From NCBI GenBank assembly GCA_964017185.1, contig OZ024875.1, positions 61,375,043 to 61,439,042 of the forward strand: a stretch of 64,000 nt of DNA. Direction: 5' to 3'. Source of the DNA: Rugalucina vietnamica (Eukaryota > Mollusca > Bivalvia > Lucinida > Lucinidae). A model generated the notes under the pieces. That model was not told the DNA's origin, made no database searches, and was given only the letters and a program-made list of their open reading frames with translations. The position numbers and the translations under genes were made by a program. Shown piece by piece: positions 1 to 10,313 of this stretch; within the stretch, counting starts at the first letter, position 1; the number at the start of each line of letters is the position of its first letter.

Positions 1-131
1 AGGAAAAACTTTCAGGAAAATGGCAAATGGAGAGAATATTTATGATTATGAAAAATAAATTGAGCCCAAGGCTTATTCTGACCCTGTTATGTATACGACC
101 ATTAAAGTCAAACAAGATGCATCCAGAGAGG

Positions 132-244
132 TTACCCAGCAGGCACATGACGTCATTATGACGTCAGATCGACGTCGATGCGACGTCATGACGTCGCATC
201 GACGTTGATATGACGTCATTATGACGTCATGTGCCCGCTGGGTA
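132..244. mobile_element. Palindromic MITE-like repeat rich in CRE motifs, copy 1
   Basis: The ends TTACCCAGC and GCTGGGTAA are inverted repeats, and nearly the whole 113 bp folds on itself. The arms contain four perfect TGACGTCA octamers, starting at 148, 159, 211 and 222. The centre is built of GACGTC and CGACGT words. TGACGTCA is the consensus CREB/ATF site, but any regulatory role here is inference. A second, partial copy lies at 9780-9869. The family looks like a small non-autonomous DNA element; its superfamily cannot be told. Confidence 0.65.
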
Positions 245-289
245 AAATTCAATCTCCATGTTGAGTGTATTAAACCACATGATGCGCAG

Positions 290-441
290 TGTGTTTTAAC
301 CTCATGTGCACTGTGATTGAAAGTAATGTATGCTGTGTTCTGACCTCAAGTAAACTGTGTTTTAACCTCGTGTACACTGCGTTTTAAACTCGTGTACGCT
401 GCGTTTAAAACTCGCGTACACTGTTTTAAACTCGTGTAATA
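290..441. repeat. 22-bp minisatellite, about 7 units
   Basis: Units start at 290, 312, 334, 356, 378, 400 and 422, with a consensus close to TGTGTTTTAACCTCGTGTAC plus AC. The spacing is exactly 22 bp apart from the last, shorter unit. The unit boundaries alternate TGTG and TGCG. Short open frames across it are by-products of the periodicity. Confidence 0.8.
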
Positions 442-779
442 TGTGTTTCTGTCTATTGGGGTCATTTGCTGATCAGTGATAAGGGACAGAACACTACAAA
501 ACCTAGTGTTCTGACAATGAATCAGAATACAGGTAGGGGCCAAAACAGGAAGAATCTATACTAAACTAATGTAGACTATGTTTTACCGCATTTGTACAGT
601 TTCAACATTGTTATACACAATGTTTTATTATCTTTTATCAACCTCTTTGTACACTGTATACATTTTGTTTTTCCCTTTCTTTGTAAGTGTACGGAAACTT
701 TGGACTCCATGTAACAATGCTCTATACAGAGAATTTCTTCATCAAGTGCATTTTGCAATTCATGTAATAAATACTTGTA

Positions 780-1790
780 CAAATAGTTTCTATGCCCCGA
801 CATGAGTTCAGCTGGGAATGCATTGAACCCAGTTCTATATGCAGACCAACTTGAATATTACTTAGGGTTTCTTTCTAAATGGGCTTTATTGTTCATATGA
901 CAAGAACAGGCACTTGTACTAGTTTTATTAATGCTGACAGACGTTTTTCATGGTACATCCCGAATCCTTACAAAATCCATTAGCACATCAAAACTTAGAC
1001 TGATTACAGCCGTAGATGTTATATTCCCAAAGTGCCATGCCTTATTTTATATTATGCTGATATGCCATACCATACTTTACATTAAGCTGACTCAAACATC
1101 TATGATGAGATAGTCAGAGAAGCAAAATCATGACCAAGAAGAATAGAGTCTTTGGAGTGGAGTGGACTATGATATCATATACATGTAATTTTAAGATTAT
1201 ATAGAAAAAGACATCATCTCGTCTAATCAAAACTCAAAAACTCATTATAACATTATCATCAGCTGCGTTGGAGCAATAACAGTTCAAGACTCTATAGTTC
1301 AGAAATATAACTATTACTAGTATGTTGTACGTATGCATGTTCGTAGCCTTTTGATACACATTGATCGCACTGATGAGAATTTATCATAGCCACATGCCCA
1401 ACATGTCCAAAATTATACGTAATTGATCATGAAATTAATGATCAGACAAACGTATTGGCGATTGATGTGTGTCGACATTTCCCAGAGGGACAATAGCATA
1501 TTCCACAGCAGAATAACAAACGTTCTGTAGGAAATAAGAGTTTGTTTGGGGAAATAGATGACATGACCTAGTCTGCAGTGATCGATCGTTGTTCATTAAG
1601 AACGATTACGCACTCGGTGTATTGGTGACGAAAACAATCCAATCGAAATTGAGTGGCCATTTGTATAGTGTGCTATTGCTCTGCAGTAAAGTTAGCTCCT
1701 GTATTGACCCGACTCTGAATTGTTATTAAATATCCTTAGCTTTCCGGAAACATATCATGCCTAGAATGTTTTCCTCCATCTTATATTTCA
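780..1790 (+). repeat. Duplicon A, partial copy A0
   Basis: The block 840-1310 (a stretch containing GCTGACAGACGTTTTTCATG and CTTGTACTAGTTTTATTAA) recurs at 6590-6830 and 12950-13170, and inverted at 19800-20000. The block 1400-1740 (GATTGATGTGTGTCGACATT, then TCGATCGTTGTTCATTAA) recurs at 4120-4390 and 7075-7320, and inverted at 18200-18540. No coding potential is visible. It may be an old large repeat or a duplicated intergenic segment. Confidence 0.7.
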
Positions 1791-1967
1791 TTTTATATTA
1801 CCAATGAGAATCATTTTTAATTTCAACCTAGCTTTCATTATTTTTAGGATATTTGAAAAAAAGAAAAAAAGAAAAAAAACATAGTTCGTGAGAAAGATTT
1901 CTATCAGAGTTTTTATACCTTTTTACCTTTCTATTTTAATTCTGCCTCGAAAATAAATGGGACCTTA

Positions 1968-2728
1968 CAAAAAGGTACAAGTAGGTCACGATCAGGAAAG
2001 GGCGCAATCAGAAAGAGAATCTCTCTCCAAAAACCGAGGTGGGAAAAACTAAATTGACAATCAGACACTTAAACCATGAAAGTATATCATAAGCCGAATG
2101 AGCAGCTATTTCCCAATAGGTGGACACACATTTACCTAAACTTAACTAAAACATGAAAATATATCTAAGGCACAAACAGCACAAAATGTTTAACACAAAG
2201 ACATAAAACAATAAGAACCACCACAGAAGTATCGCATTGGAACAATCAGTATTATAAAATCACTGGCGGGCTAAAATCGATTTTACAGGTACCTAACCTC
2301 ACCCTCAGCTGTTCAGAACATTTAGTTAGTTGTTCGGTCCTCGTGGTGAATCCCTAACTAGTCAAAGAATCATCAAGGACAAACAAATAGATCATGAGTT
2401 ATCCACCATGATGAATCAAAAAACGAGGACTCATAGATTGAGTAAGCTGCCCCTGGGCGCCAAATAACTTACTAACTCCGTGGCAAAAGAAAAACACCAG
2501 TTGAACTCCGGTGGGCCAAGCAACAGACAAGAAGCTCAGCTCCCAACCAACTAAAATGAATAGCGTGTAGTGGGTCCATCATAGAGTTTGACGCCCGACC
2601 CACCGGCGTAAAATTAAAGAAGGCAGCATAACATTTAAGTAATATCATATAAGTCTGTAACGTGTTATGATTTTTCTGAACTGAAAAGAAAAATCATTCC
2701 TTTCTATTCTATAAGTTTCTTAAATTTG
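1968..2728 (-). mobile_element. Penelope-like element, 5'-truncated (tail plus RT end)
   Basis: On the minus strand the element keeps the last part of the RT coding region (2565-2728, several indels, frame broken) followed by the complete 3' tail, ending at the family terminus TTGTACCTTTTT. It sits in duplicon A1; the uninterrupted target can be seen near 5310-5340 and 9360-9390. It is diverged from the 7.4-kb copy, so it is an older insertion. Confidence 0.8.
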
Positions 2729-2905
2729 TAAACCAAGACACCATAAAGTTTCAAAAGTTTAACAAATTGTCAGTAGGTCATGTCGTTACATGTGTCTTGT
2801 CACATTAGAAAATTGCAATCTTCATATCCCCCAGGAAGGATTAAAACTTCAACGCAATAGTGTTTTATGTCATACAGAAACATTTCTTCGAAAACTCGAT
2901 ACTAG

Positions 2906-3180
2906 GAAGTTACAAATAGGCAAAGATCAGGAAAAGGCGCAATCAGAAAAAGATTCCCACTCCAAAAACCGAGGTGGGAAAAAACCAAACTAACAATCAG
3001 GTACTTATACCATGAAACATATCGTTAGCCGAATGAGCAGCTATTTTCCCAATAGGTGGCCACTCAGTTACCTTAACTTAACTAAAAATATGAAAACATA
3101 CATAAGGCGCCAACAGCACAAAAAATGTTATACACCAAGACATAAAACAAAAAGAACCACCACAGAAGTATCGACTAGGA
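2906..3180 (-). mobile_element. Penelope-like element 3' tail fragment
   Basis: This is only the last ~275 bp of the tail, read on the minus strand. It matches 7415-7680 closely, including CCACTCCAAAAACCGAGG and GAATGAGCAGCTATTTTCCC. The right edge falls in the sequence for the CTTCTGTGGTGG block, and duplicon A sequence resumes after it. Confidence 0.8.
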
Positions 3181-3834
3181 GTTTACCAAATTAATTTCTG
3201 AACTATCTTTTTAATAATTTTTCAACCAGGTAAATAGTATTAGGTCCTCCTGCCATTTCTTTTCTGATCTTTCCGGGGTGAAATTGCTATGCCTTCTCTT
3301 TTTCTATCTGCATCTATGTCATGCTGGTTTGTTTTGGTTCATGCTAACAAAATGGTTTCCTGGCCAGGAAATAGCTGGTCATCTTGCTCTTTAAGTGTTT
3401 TGTTTATTTTATGATGCTGCGTGTTACAAGTAGGTCGAGACATGGACTTAAGCATGAACTAAAAAGGTACAAGTAGGCAATGATCTTACAACATCCTACT
3501 CTTAAGCTGGTTTGTCCATTAGCAACTTTCAAACAAATCGCCTATATCAGCAAATAGGATAAAATTACAGCTAATATTCTGCAAAAACAATAAGCAAGTG
3601 ATAAACAAGCAAGAATTGACAAAATAGATTTCGTTGCCGAGAAAGCCGTGTCAAAAAATGATATACAAAACACTGAGAATTTTAAACACTTTCCTAGTCA
3701 TTTATCGCCCTTTTCATATTAATGACATCAAAATGATGGAATAGTCATTTGCTCTGTAGATAATTCTGAATGTTTTCGGCCTTTAATAAGACTTGTATAG
3801 CTGTTGATCATTGACATGTAGCAGGAAGCAAACG

Positions 3835-4020
3835 CATCAGGAAAACATTTCCATGAAAAAATTATACCCCCTTGAATCCAACTTTTATAAGGTAAAAATG
3901 GGGTATACAAATTTCTTATTTTTTCCAAAATATATCAAAGTCTTGAGCAAAAATAAGAAAAATATCCAAAGTTTTCTTTCTGAAAATTTTCATTTTTCTA
4001 AGCCAAAACAATCCCTGTAA
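3835..4020. mobile_element. Hairpin MITE (family F), hairpin deleted
   Basis: It begins CATCAGGAAAACATTTCC and carries the family's ATACCCCCTTGAA and AAAATAAGAAAAATATC blocks and the TGAAAATTTTCATTTTT arm. The central GC-rich inverted repeat present in full copies (for example 18620-18899) is missing, and it is diverged. The element interrupts duplicon A1. Confidence 0.65.
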
Positions 4021-4394
4021 ATGAAACGAGTGTTTTATGAGGATTTATGATTATATTGTCACATACAACATAGATACATGGTAACATGTCCTAGAATTAT
4101 AAGGAATTTATCATGAAGTTATTGATCAGTCAACGTGTTAGTGATTGATGTGGGTCGACATTTCTCAATAGCATATTCCATAGCAGAATAACAAATGTTC
4201 TTGAGGAAACAAGAGTTTGTTTGGGAAAATAAATGACATGACCTAGTCTCCGGTGATCGATCGCTATTCATAATAAAGATAACGGACTCGGTGGATTGGT
4301 GACAGAAAAACAATCCAATCGAAATTGAGTGGTCATTTGTATAATGTGCTATTGCTCTGCAGGAAGTAAAGTAAAGTTGGTTCGACTGCGAATT

Positions 4395-4741
4395 TTACTA
4401 AAATTTGCTTGGAGGGTGAGATTAGGGCCTTGTAAAACCGATTTAAGCCCCCCAGTAAGATTATATTAGTAATCGTTCCAAGGCGATACTTCTGTTGTGG
4501 TCCTATTTGATTTATGTTTTGTAGTCGAATGTTTGTGCTGTTTGAACCTTACGTGTTTTTTTCATAGTTTTAGTTAAATTCGGGTGACTGAGTGGCCGCC
4601 TATTGGGAAATAGTTGCTCACTCGATTCACGATATATTTTCGTACCTTATTGACAATTTAGTTTTTCGCACCTCCGTTTTTGCAGTGGGAATTTGTTTCT
4701 GATTTCGTCTTTTCCTGATCATTGCCTACTTGTACCTTTTT
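4395..4741 (+). mobile_element. Penelope-like element 3' tail fragment
   Basis: The sense-strand tail starts at the GAGGGTGAGATTAGGGCC block and runs to the terminus TTGCCTACTTGTACCTTTTT. The sequence is a diverged subfamily (TTTGTAGTCGAA and TTGAACCTTACG instead of the usual GTGTATAAATTT and GGCGCCTTATG). Similar variants are at 47153-47659 and 61867-62409. Confidence 0.8.
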
Positions 4742-4784
4742 AGCTTTTCGGAAACATAAAACCACCATATGTTTTTTTTTCTTG

Positions 4785-4989
4785 ATCGAGTATTCTGTTG
4801 AATCGCCTGAGTGTTCATCTTGATCAGACGGGACTCATCACAGAAAGTCAATGTGGATTCAGAAAAGACATAGGTACAAGATACATGATCTTCACAGCAA
4901 GACGGCTTCATAAGAACTACCAAGAACAGAATGTAGATCTATACATGACGTGTGTCGACCTCACCAAAGTCGTCCATCCAGTTTCATAG
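4785..4989 (+). pseudogene. Non-LTR retrotransposon reverse transcriptase fragment
   Basis: About 67 codons read in one frame and resemble the region of LINE reverse transcriptases that leads into palm motif A. Visible pieces are LITESQCGFRKDIGT, MIFTARRL, then QEQNVDLYMT and VDLTK. In intact relatives VDLTK is followed by AFD; here it reads VVHPVS, so the motif is decayed, and a stop follows at once. Neither the rest of the RT nor an endonuclease domain is present. The piece lies between a Penelope-like tail and duplicon A sequence. It is a dead fragment. The clade (RTE, CR1 or other) cannot be fixed from this length. Confidence 0.75.
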
Positions 4990-5672
4990 TGTGAAACGCA
5001 TTTTACGGCAAGGTCAATCAAGTACTAATGAACAGAAAACTTAAGGAAACATTTTCAGGAAAATGGCAAATGGAGAGAATATTTATGAACATGAAAAATA
5101 AATTGAACCCAAGGCCAAGTCTTATTACCCTGCCATGTATATGACCATCATAGTCAAACAAGATTATTGGTATACATGTATATCTCTGATCTCAGGTGAG
5201 CGTTTACAGGACCATTTGCCCTTTGGTTAACTTCCATCTAGCGTCGCTATTTTTCTTTCTCGTGAGCAAGACTTCTATTTTAATTCTGGATGGAAGATAA
5301 ATGGGACCTTACAAATTTAATCACATTTAACAAATTGTCAGTAGTTCATGTCTTGACATGTGTCCTGTCACATTAGGGAAATTTCAAACTTCATAGCCTC
5401 CTGGTAGTATTAAAACGTGTTTAGGTCATACAGGAATATTTCTTCAAGAACTCGAAATTAATTTCTGATTTTTTTTTTCAATTACGAAGATACTGTTAGT
5501 CATTCCTGTCATTTCTTAACTGACCGTTCTGTGCGATTCTGCTATCATGTGTCTTTTAGTTGCTCGACTGTTCTGTCTGCCTCTCTGTTTCGCTCGCCAT
5601 CGTTGTTTAGGTTGGTGCTAGCAAAATGATACTTTGCATGTTGGAAGATATTGGTCTGAAGTTTTATGCTGT

Positions 5673-5787
5673 ATCATCACAATCTACCTGACTGACCTTG
5701 AGGTCAATGTCATTGGTCATAGAGTTTAATAGATTTAGTGGCAAAGCACAAGTCAGGCGAGCTACGCTGTCCGGCGACAGCTCATGT
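5673..5787 (-). mobile_element. Helentron/HINE-like left-end fragment
   Basis: On the minus strand it starts with GAGCTGTCGCCGGACAGC, a hairpin, followed by GTAGCTCGCCTGAC. This is nearly the left end of the large element at 10222 (GAGCTGTCGCAGGACAGC then GTGCTCGACTGC). It also holds TGACCTTGAGGTCA. Duplicon A1 near 3405-3440 runs from TTTTATG to ATGCTGCGTGTTAC without it, which marks this as an insertion. Confidence 0.6.
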
Positions 5788-7000
5788 TATGGTGCTGTTT
5801 GTTACAAGTAGATAATAACATCCTTTTGTAAGCTTTTGTAATATGCAGTTTTGTCCCTTAGTAACTTCTTTATCAGCAAATATTATAGAGTACCAACAGA
5901 TAATAATTTCTGAAAAAAAAAATAAACAAGCATAAAAACAATAAGCATGTGACATACAAACAAACAAATAAGAAGCGACATGAATAGACTGCCGACTTAG
6001 CCATGTGCAAAAAATGATGGACAAAACATGAAAAATAACCATTTTCCCAGTCATTTATCGCCCTTTTCATTTAAATGACATCAAAAGGATTAAACAGCCA
6101 TTTGCTCCGTAGGCTAATTAAAGATAATTCTGCAATTGTGCTATTTAATACTACTTATATAGCTGTTTTATCATTGACATTTATCAGGAAACAAGCGGAG
6201 TATCAGGACGCAGCTAAGATTATGATCTTTGCATTGACTGATTTATTTTGATTTAAATATTCATTTTAATGTACACACGACAACGAAGCAAGACGAAATA
6301 GTTTTTGTTTTTTTTTATTTTCAGTTTAATGGCATGTTATAACTTTACAGCTTTTTTTCTGTTCGAGACTTCTTTAGTAGGTTTTTTAACACAATACCAT
6401 AAATACCTCGAACGTTTTTCTGCTAACAGTCTCAGTGGCGTAGCTGTCTCTAATGTTGGCGTATTTTAGTCAAATCTAATAGTAGCAACACTGTCTATAG
6501 CAACACTGCCACCGATTTATGGCGTTCAAAGCATATGTCTTTGAATTCAGGAAGGTGTTGACACCGTTGTATGTAGAAAGACTTGATTCACATTCAGGGT
6601 TTCTCTTTAAATGGGTTTTACTGTTCATATGATAGGTACTTGTACTAGTTTGATTAGTGCTGACAGACGTTTTCATGGTATATTAAAGGAAATTTCCCGA
6701 AAGCTTTCAAAATCTATTAGCACATCAACCAAGCTCTTAAAGCCATATTGTCAGCTGCGTAGGAGCAATAAGAGTTCAAGACTCTTGACATAGTTCAGAA
6801 ACTAAGCATATCAAAGGGGAAATGAAGCCAAATTCAGCAAAAATGGACGCCATTCCCACAATGACACGAACGATTGTCAACATGTTTCTGTACCCCTCTG
6901 TCTATTATTAAGTGTTAGCTTAGGTTAATTCTTTATTGTCTTGTGTAAACAAGAAATTGTGTGCTCGGTCATTTACGCAACCGGTGTAGATACAGATTTG

Positions 7001-7075
7001 AAAGGTACAAGTAGGCCATGATCAGGAAATGATCAGTCAGAAAGAATTTAAAATCCCAATCCAAAAACCGAGTCC
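7001..7075 (-). mobile_element. Penelope-like tail terminal fragment
   Basis: The last ~75 bp of the 3' tail on the minus strand, recognisable by AAAGGTACAAGTAGGCCATG, the GATCAGGAAA repeat and CCAAAAACCGAG. It is truncated and diverged. Confidence 0.7.
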
Positions 7076-7344
7076 ACGTGTTGGTGTTTGGTGTATTTCA
7101 TCATTTCTCAGAGGGATAATAACATATTCCATATCAGAATAAGAGTTTGTTCTGGAAACACGACCTAGTCTGCAGTGATCGATCGTTGTTCATTAATAAA
7201 GATTACACACTCGGTGGATTGGTGACGGAAAAACAATCCAATCGAAATTGAGTGGCCATTAGTATAATATGTTGCTGTTCTACAGAATATTAAGCTTCTG
7301 TGTAGGTCTTACTTGGAAGTTCAAATAATACGCTGTGTTTCACG

Positions 7345-7386
7345 AAAAAGGTACAAGTAGGCAAAGATCAGGAAAAGGCGCAACCA
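7345..7386 (-). mobile_element. Penelope-like tail terminus, extra copy
   Basis: About 40 bp of the 3' terminus (GTACAAGTAGGCAAAGATCA...) stands 20 bp outside the terminus of the long element that follows. It is either a very short 5'-truncated insertion or a terminal duplication made during insertion. Confidence 0.6.
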
Positions 7387-7404
7387 TCTAATTTTACATC
7401 CTAA

Positions 7405-9240
7405 AAAGGTACAAGTAGGCAAAGATCAGGAAAAGGCGCAATCAGAAAAAGATTCCCACTCCAAAAACCGAGGTGGGAAAAAACCAAACTAACAATCAGG
7501 TACTTATACCATGAAACATATCGTAAGCCGAATGAGCAGCTATTTTCCCAATAGGTGGCCACTCAGTTACCTTAACTTAACTAAAAATATGAAAACATAC
7601 ATAAGGCGCCAACAGCACAAAAAAATTTTTATACACCAAGACATAAAACAAAAAGAACCACCACAGAAGTATCGACTTGGAACGATCAGTAACACAAAGT
7701 TACTGGCGGGCTTAAACCGGTTCCACATGGCCATAACCTCACCCTCAGCTTCTGCAGTGGTTCATAACATTTAGTTAGTTATTCGGTCCTCGTGGTGAAT
7801 CTCTAACTAGTCAATGAATCATCAAGAACAAACAAATAAATCATGATTAACATCCTGATGAATCAAAAACCAGGACTCACAGACTGAGTAAGCTGCCCGA
7901 TGATGGAGATCCCTGGGCGCCGAATAACCTACTAACTCCGGAGCAAAAGAAAAACACCAGTTGGACCCCGGTGGGCCAAGCAACAGACAAGAAGCTCCGG
8001 CCCCAACCAACTAAAATGAATAGCTTTATGTCGGGGCCATCATAGAGTCTGACGCCCGACCCACCGGCGTGCAATTAAAGAAGGCAGCATAGCTATCAAC
8101 CATGATTGGGTTAAAAACTAAGCATGCAGACTGTCGCATAACATTCAAGTTATAACCTATACGTCTGTAACGTGTTATGATTTTTCTGAACTGAAAAGAA
8201 AAATCATTAATTCCTTTAAGTTTCTTAAATTTGTAAACCAAGTCACCATAAAATTCAGGTTCCGAAAGGCCCTCACTTAAAAGCGTCTTTAACCCAACAT
8301 TATATTTGGAAACCAATTCATAGTGTCTACGATAAAATTTAGAAAATGTTTTTCGAAGTTTATGATACCGATAGCCCTGTTGGAGAAGTTTTGCCGTTAA
8401 ACATTTATTTCGAGCGTTGAAGTCTGTAACATGATTGCAGACTCTAGCAAACCTAATAAGTTGCGAAATGTATATACCATAAGAAGCACGACGAGGTACG
8501 TCACCATCCAAAAAAGGAAAATTTACTATATCAAAATCAAAGTCATCGCGCTTATCATAAATTTTAGAAGAAACAAATCCATTTGCAACAGAAAGATGTA
8601 GATCTAAAAAGAGGGCTTCAGTATCTGTGATATTGGCTTTGTTCAACTGAAGTTCAGGTGGATAAATTTGATTGACCATACCTTCAAAATAAGGGTTGTC
8701 AATGTTCAAAAGGTCATCGAGGTACCTAGATGTGGAATTAAAAGCCTCGATAACATCAGCTTGATTATCATGGTTAAGAGAATCCATGAAATCTCTTTCG
8801 TAGCAGTATAAAAATAAATCAGCTACGAGAGGTGCGCAATTTGTACCCATCGGAATTCCAACAATTTGTCTGTATAACTTGGTCCCAAATCTAATATAAA
8901 TATTATCAAGGAGATAGGATAAGGCGTCGCATACATTCTGACATGACCAAAGTGTATACCGACTTTGGTCAGAGGAAGTGAAAAAAGCCTTTCTGTCATT
9001 ACATGCCAAATAAAGTGAACCATAGTTTTTTAATGCCCTTTTGAAGGTCCACTCTATCAAATCCAGAAGTTTTTCTTTTATTAGATTATGTGGTAATGTT
9101 GTATACAGAGTAGAAAAATCATATGTGGACAAGCTTGTCGCACGGAACCCTCTACACTTCAATTTACTGAGCACCTCACCAGAATTTTTAATTGACCAAA
9201 ACCAATTTTTATTTGAAGTTTCATACACTGTCTCACAGTA
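7405..9240 (-). mobile_element. Penelope-like element, longest copy in window
   Basis: It has an RT coding region (9240 down to 8026) followed by a ~620-bp untranslated tail (8025 down to 7405) that ends TTGCCTACTTGTACCTTTT. The 5' end is truncated near 9240, inside the RT gene, which is the pattern expected of incomplete target-primed reverse transcription. No pseudo-LTR or second copy of the tail is found upstream of the RT. Right of 9250, duplicon A3 starts. The neighbouring short terminus at 7345 could be part of the same event. Confidence 0.85.
8026..9240 (-). pseudogene. Penelope-like element reverse transcriptase, N-terminally truncated
   Basis: The frame is open for about 400 codons. 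It copies RNA into DNA at the insertion site in intact Penelope-like elements. Motif A is at residues 35-47 (TYDFSTLYTTLPH, Asp37). Motif B is at 124-133 (GIPMGTNCAP), and motif C is YLDD at 169-172. All three catalytic aspartates are thus present. About 225 residues of thumb-like sequence follow, ending in a stop. No GIY-YIG endonuclease motif is seen in the C-terminal part. An N-terminal one, as in some clades, would lie in the missing 5' part. An in-frame TAG sits just upstream (about 9252) where the homology ends, and there is no convincing ATG, so the copy is not a complete gene. Copies at 22.4, 29.5 and 40.5 kb share this reading frame, which supports it as truly coding in the source element. 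Confidence 0.9.
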
Positions 9241-9779
9241 AAACAGCTAAAAACTCTTAATTTCTGAGCTTATGTTTTCATTTTAAATGATATTTTGACA
9301 AAACCATTTCCTGAATTGGACTTCCATTTTTATTCTGCCTCGAAGATAAATGGAACCTTACAAATTTAATCACATTTAACAAATTGTCAGCATTTCATGT
9401 AAAGACAAATGCCTTGTCACATTAGAAAAAATGACTTTTCACAACCCTCGATAGTATTAAAATGTAAAAGTAACCGTGTTTAAGATCATACAGGAATATT
9501 TCCCCGGAACCTCGATAAAAGTTTCAACATTTATTTCTGACTTTTGTCTCGAAATATGAAGAAAGTGTTAATTTTACGTAAGCAACAATGCACTGTTACA
9601 TAGCGGTTGTATTTTTTAACTGGAATTTAATATGGAAGTAAATATGTATGGCAGGACATATAGTAGACTTATCAAAGTCTTTATTCACAACCTTTCATGC
9701 TGGTGCATGGTGTTTCCAATAGTAAACTTATAACAAGTCTATCGTTGCCAGAAAATGGAACAGAATAACAACCGATAAT

Positions 9780-9869
9780 AACCCAACGTGTACATGACGT
9801 CTAAATGACGTCATATCAACGTCGATGCGACGTCATCTGACATCATTTTGACGTCATGTGCCTGCTGGG
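9780..9869. mobile_element. Palindromic CRE-rich MITE-like repeat, copy 2
   Basis: This shares GACGTCATATCAACGTCGAT and the end GTGCCTGCTGGG with the copy at 132-244. One arm is degraded, leaving one perfect TGACGTCA and several GACGTC words. Confidence 0.6.
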
Positions 9870-10313
9870 AATTAAGCAGCTAATAATATGCAAAAGCAGT
9901 TGCATGTTATAAACGAGATGACAATTCATAAGAGACTAAAATATCAAAAAGGCCAGTTCAGTGAAATGATAGGCCAAACAGAAAATGTACAAAACATTAT
10001 ATTTTTCCCTGGTCGTCTATCGCCATTTTCAAGGACATGACATCAAACGATTTAGAAGCCATATGCTTTGCAGACTAATGAAAGATAATTCTCTTTAGCT
10101 GTTTGATCATTGGCATTTAGCAGGAAATAAACGAATGCAAATATCTGAACCAAGCTAGTTTACAGATCAAATGACTTGGCATTGAATGTTTACATTTCGA
10201 TTTGAAGATTCATTTTAATATATATAAGAGCTGTCGCAGGACAGCGTGCTCGACTGCTTCTGACCTTTGTCAGACATAAGGCCAAACCCGACCAGTAACC
10301 CATACATCTTTTT

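Larger units (their letters stand above)
1791..4390 (+). repeat. Duplicon A, tandem copy A1
   Basis: This is a cycle of recognisable blocks. The first is CTGCCTCGAAAATAAATGGG near 1945, then AACAAATTGTCAGTAGGTCA at 2761, then the ATTTATCGCCCTTTTCATAT block at 3700, and then the 4040-4390 block. The order matches copies A2 and A3. Two Penelope-like tails and one hairpin MITE are inserted in it; once these are removed, the core is about 1.5 kb. No gene is seen. Confidence 0.65.
5045..7330 (+). repeat. Duplicon A, tandem copy A2
   Basis: The opening (TTTTCAGGAAAATGGCAAATG onward to about 5165) repeats bases 10-120 of the window. It is followed by the blocks at 5195-5470, 5820-6060, 6100-6240, 6330-6830 and 7070-7320 in the same order as in A1 and A3. 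It is the least interrupted copy and shows the empty sites of the insertions in A1 and A3. The stretch 6830-7000 holds nothing I recognise. Confidence 0.65.

Noticed and set aside
7405-8025. Hammerhead ribozyme in the Penelope-like tail
   Set aside because: Such ribozymes are known in pseudo-LTRs of Penelope-like elements, so I looked for CTGATGA followed by a stem and GAAA. CTGATGAATC occurs on the antisense strand, but no matching stem II with GAAA or cleavage triplet follows. A covariance-model search would decide.
7822-8074. Short frames in the Penelope-like tail beginning VGAGASCLLLGPPG and related ones
   Set aside because: They recur because the tail recurs. Two frames are open in the same DNA, and older copies break both, so no selection for coding is apparent.
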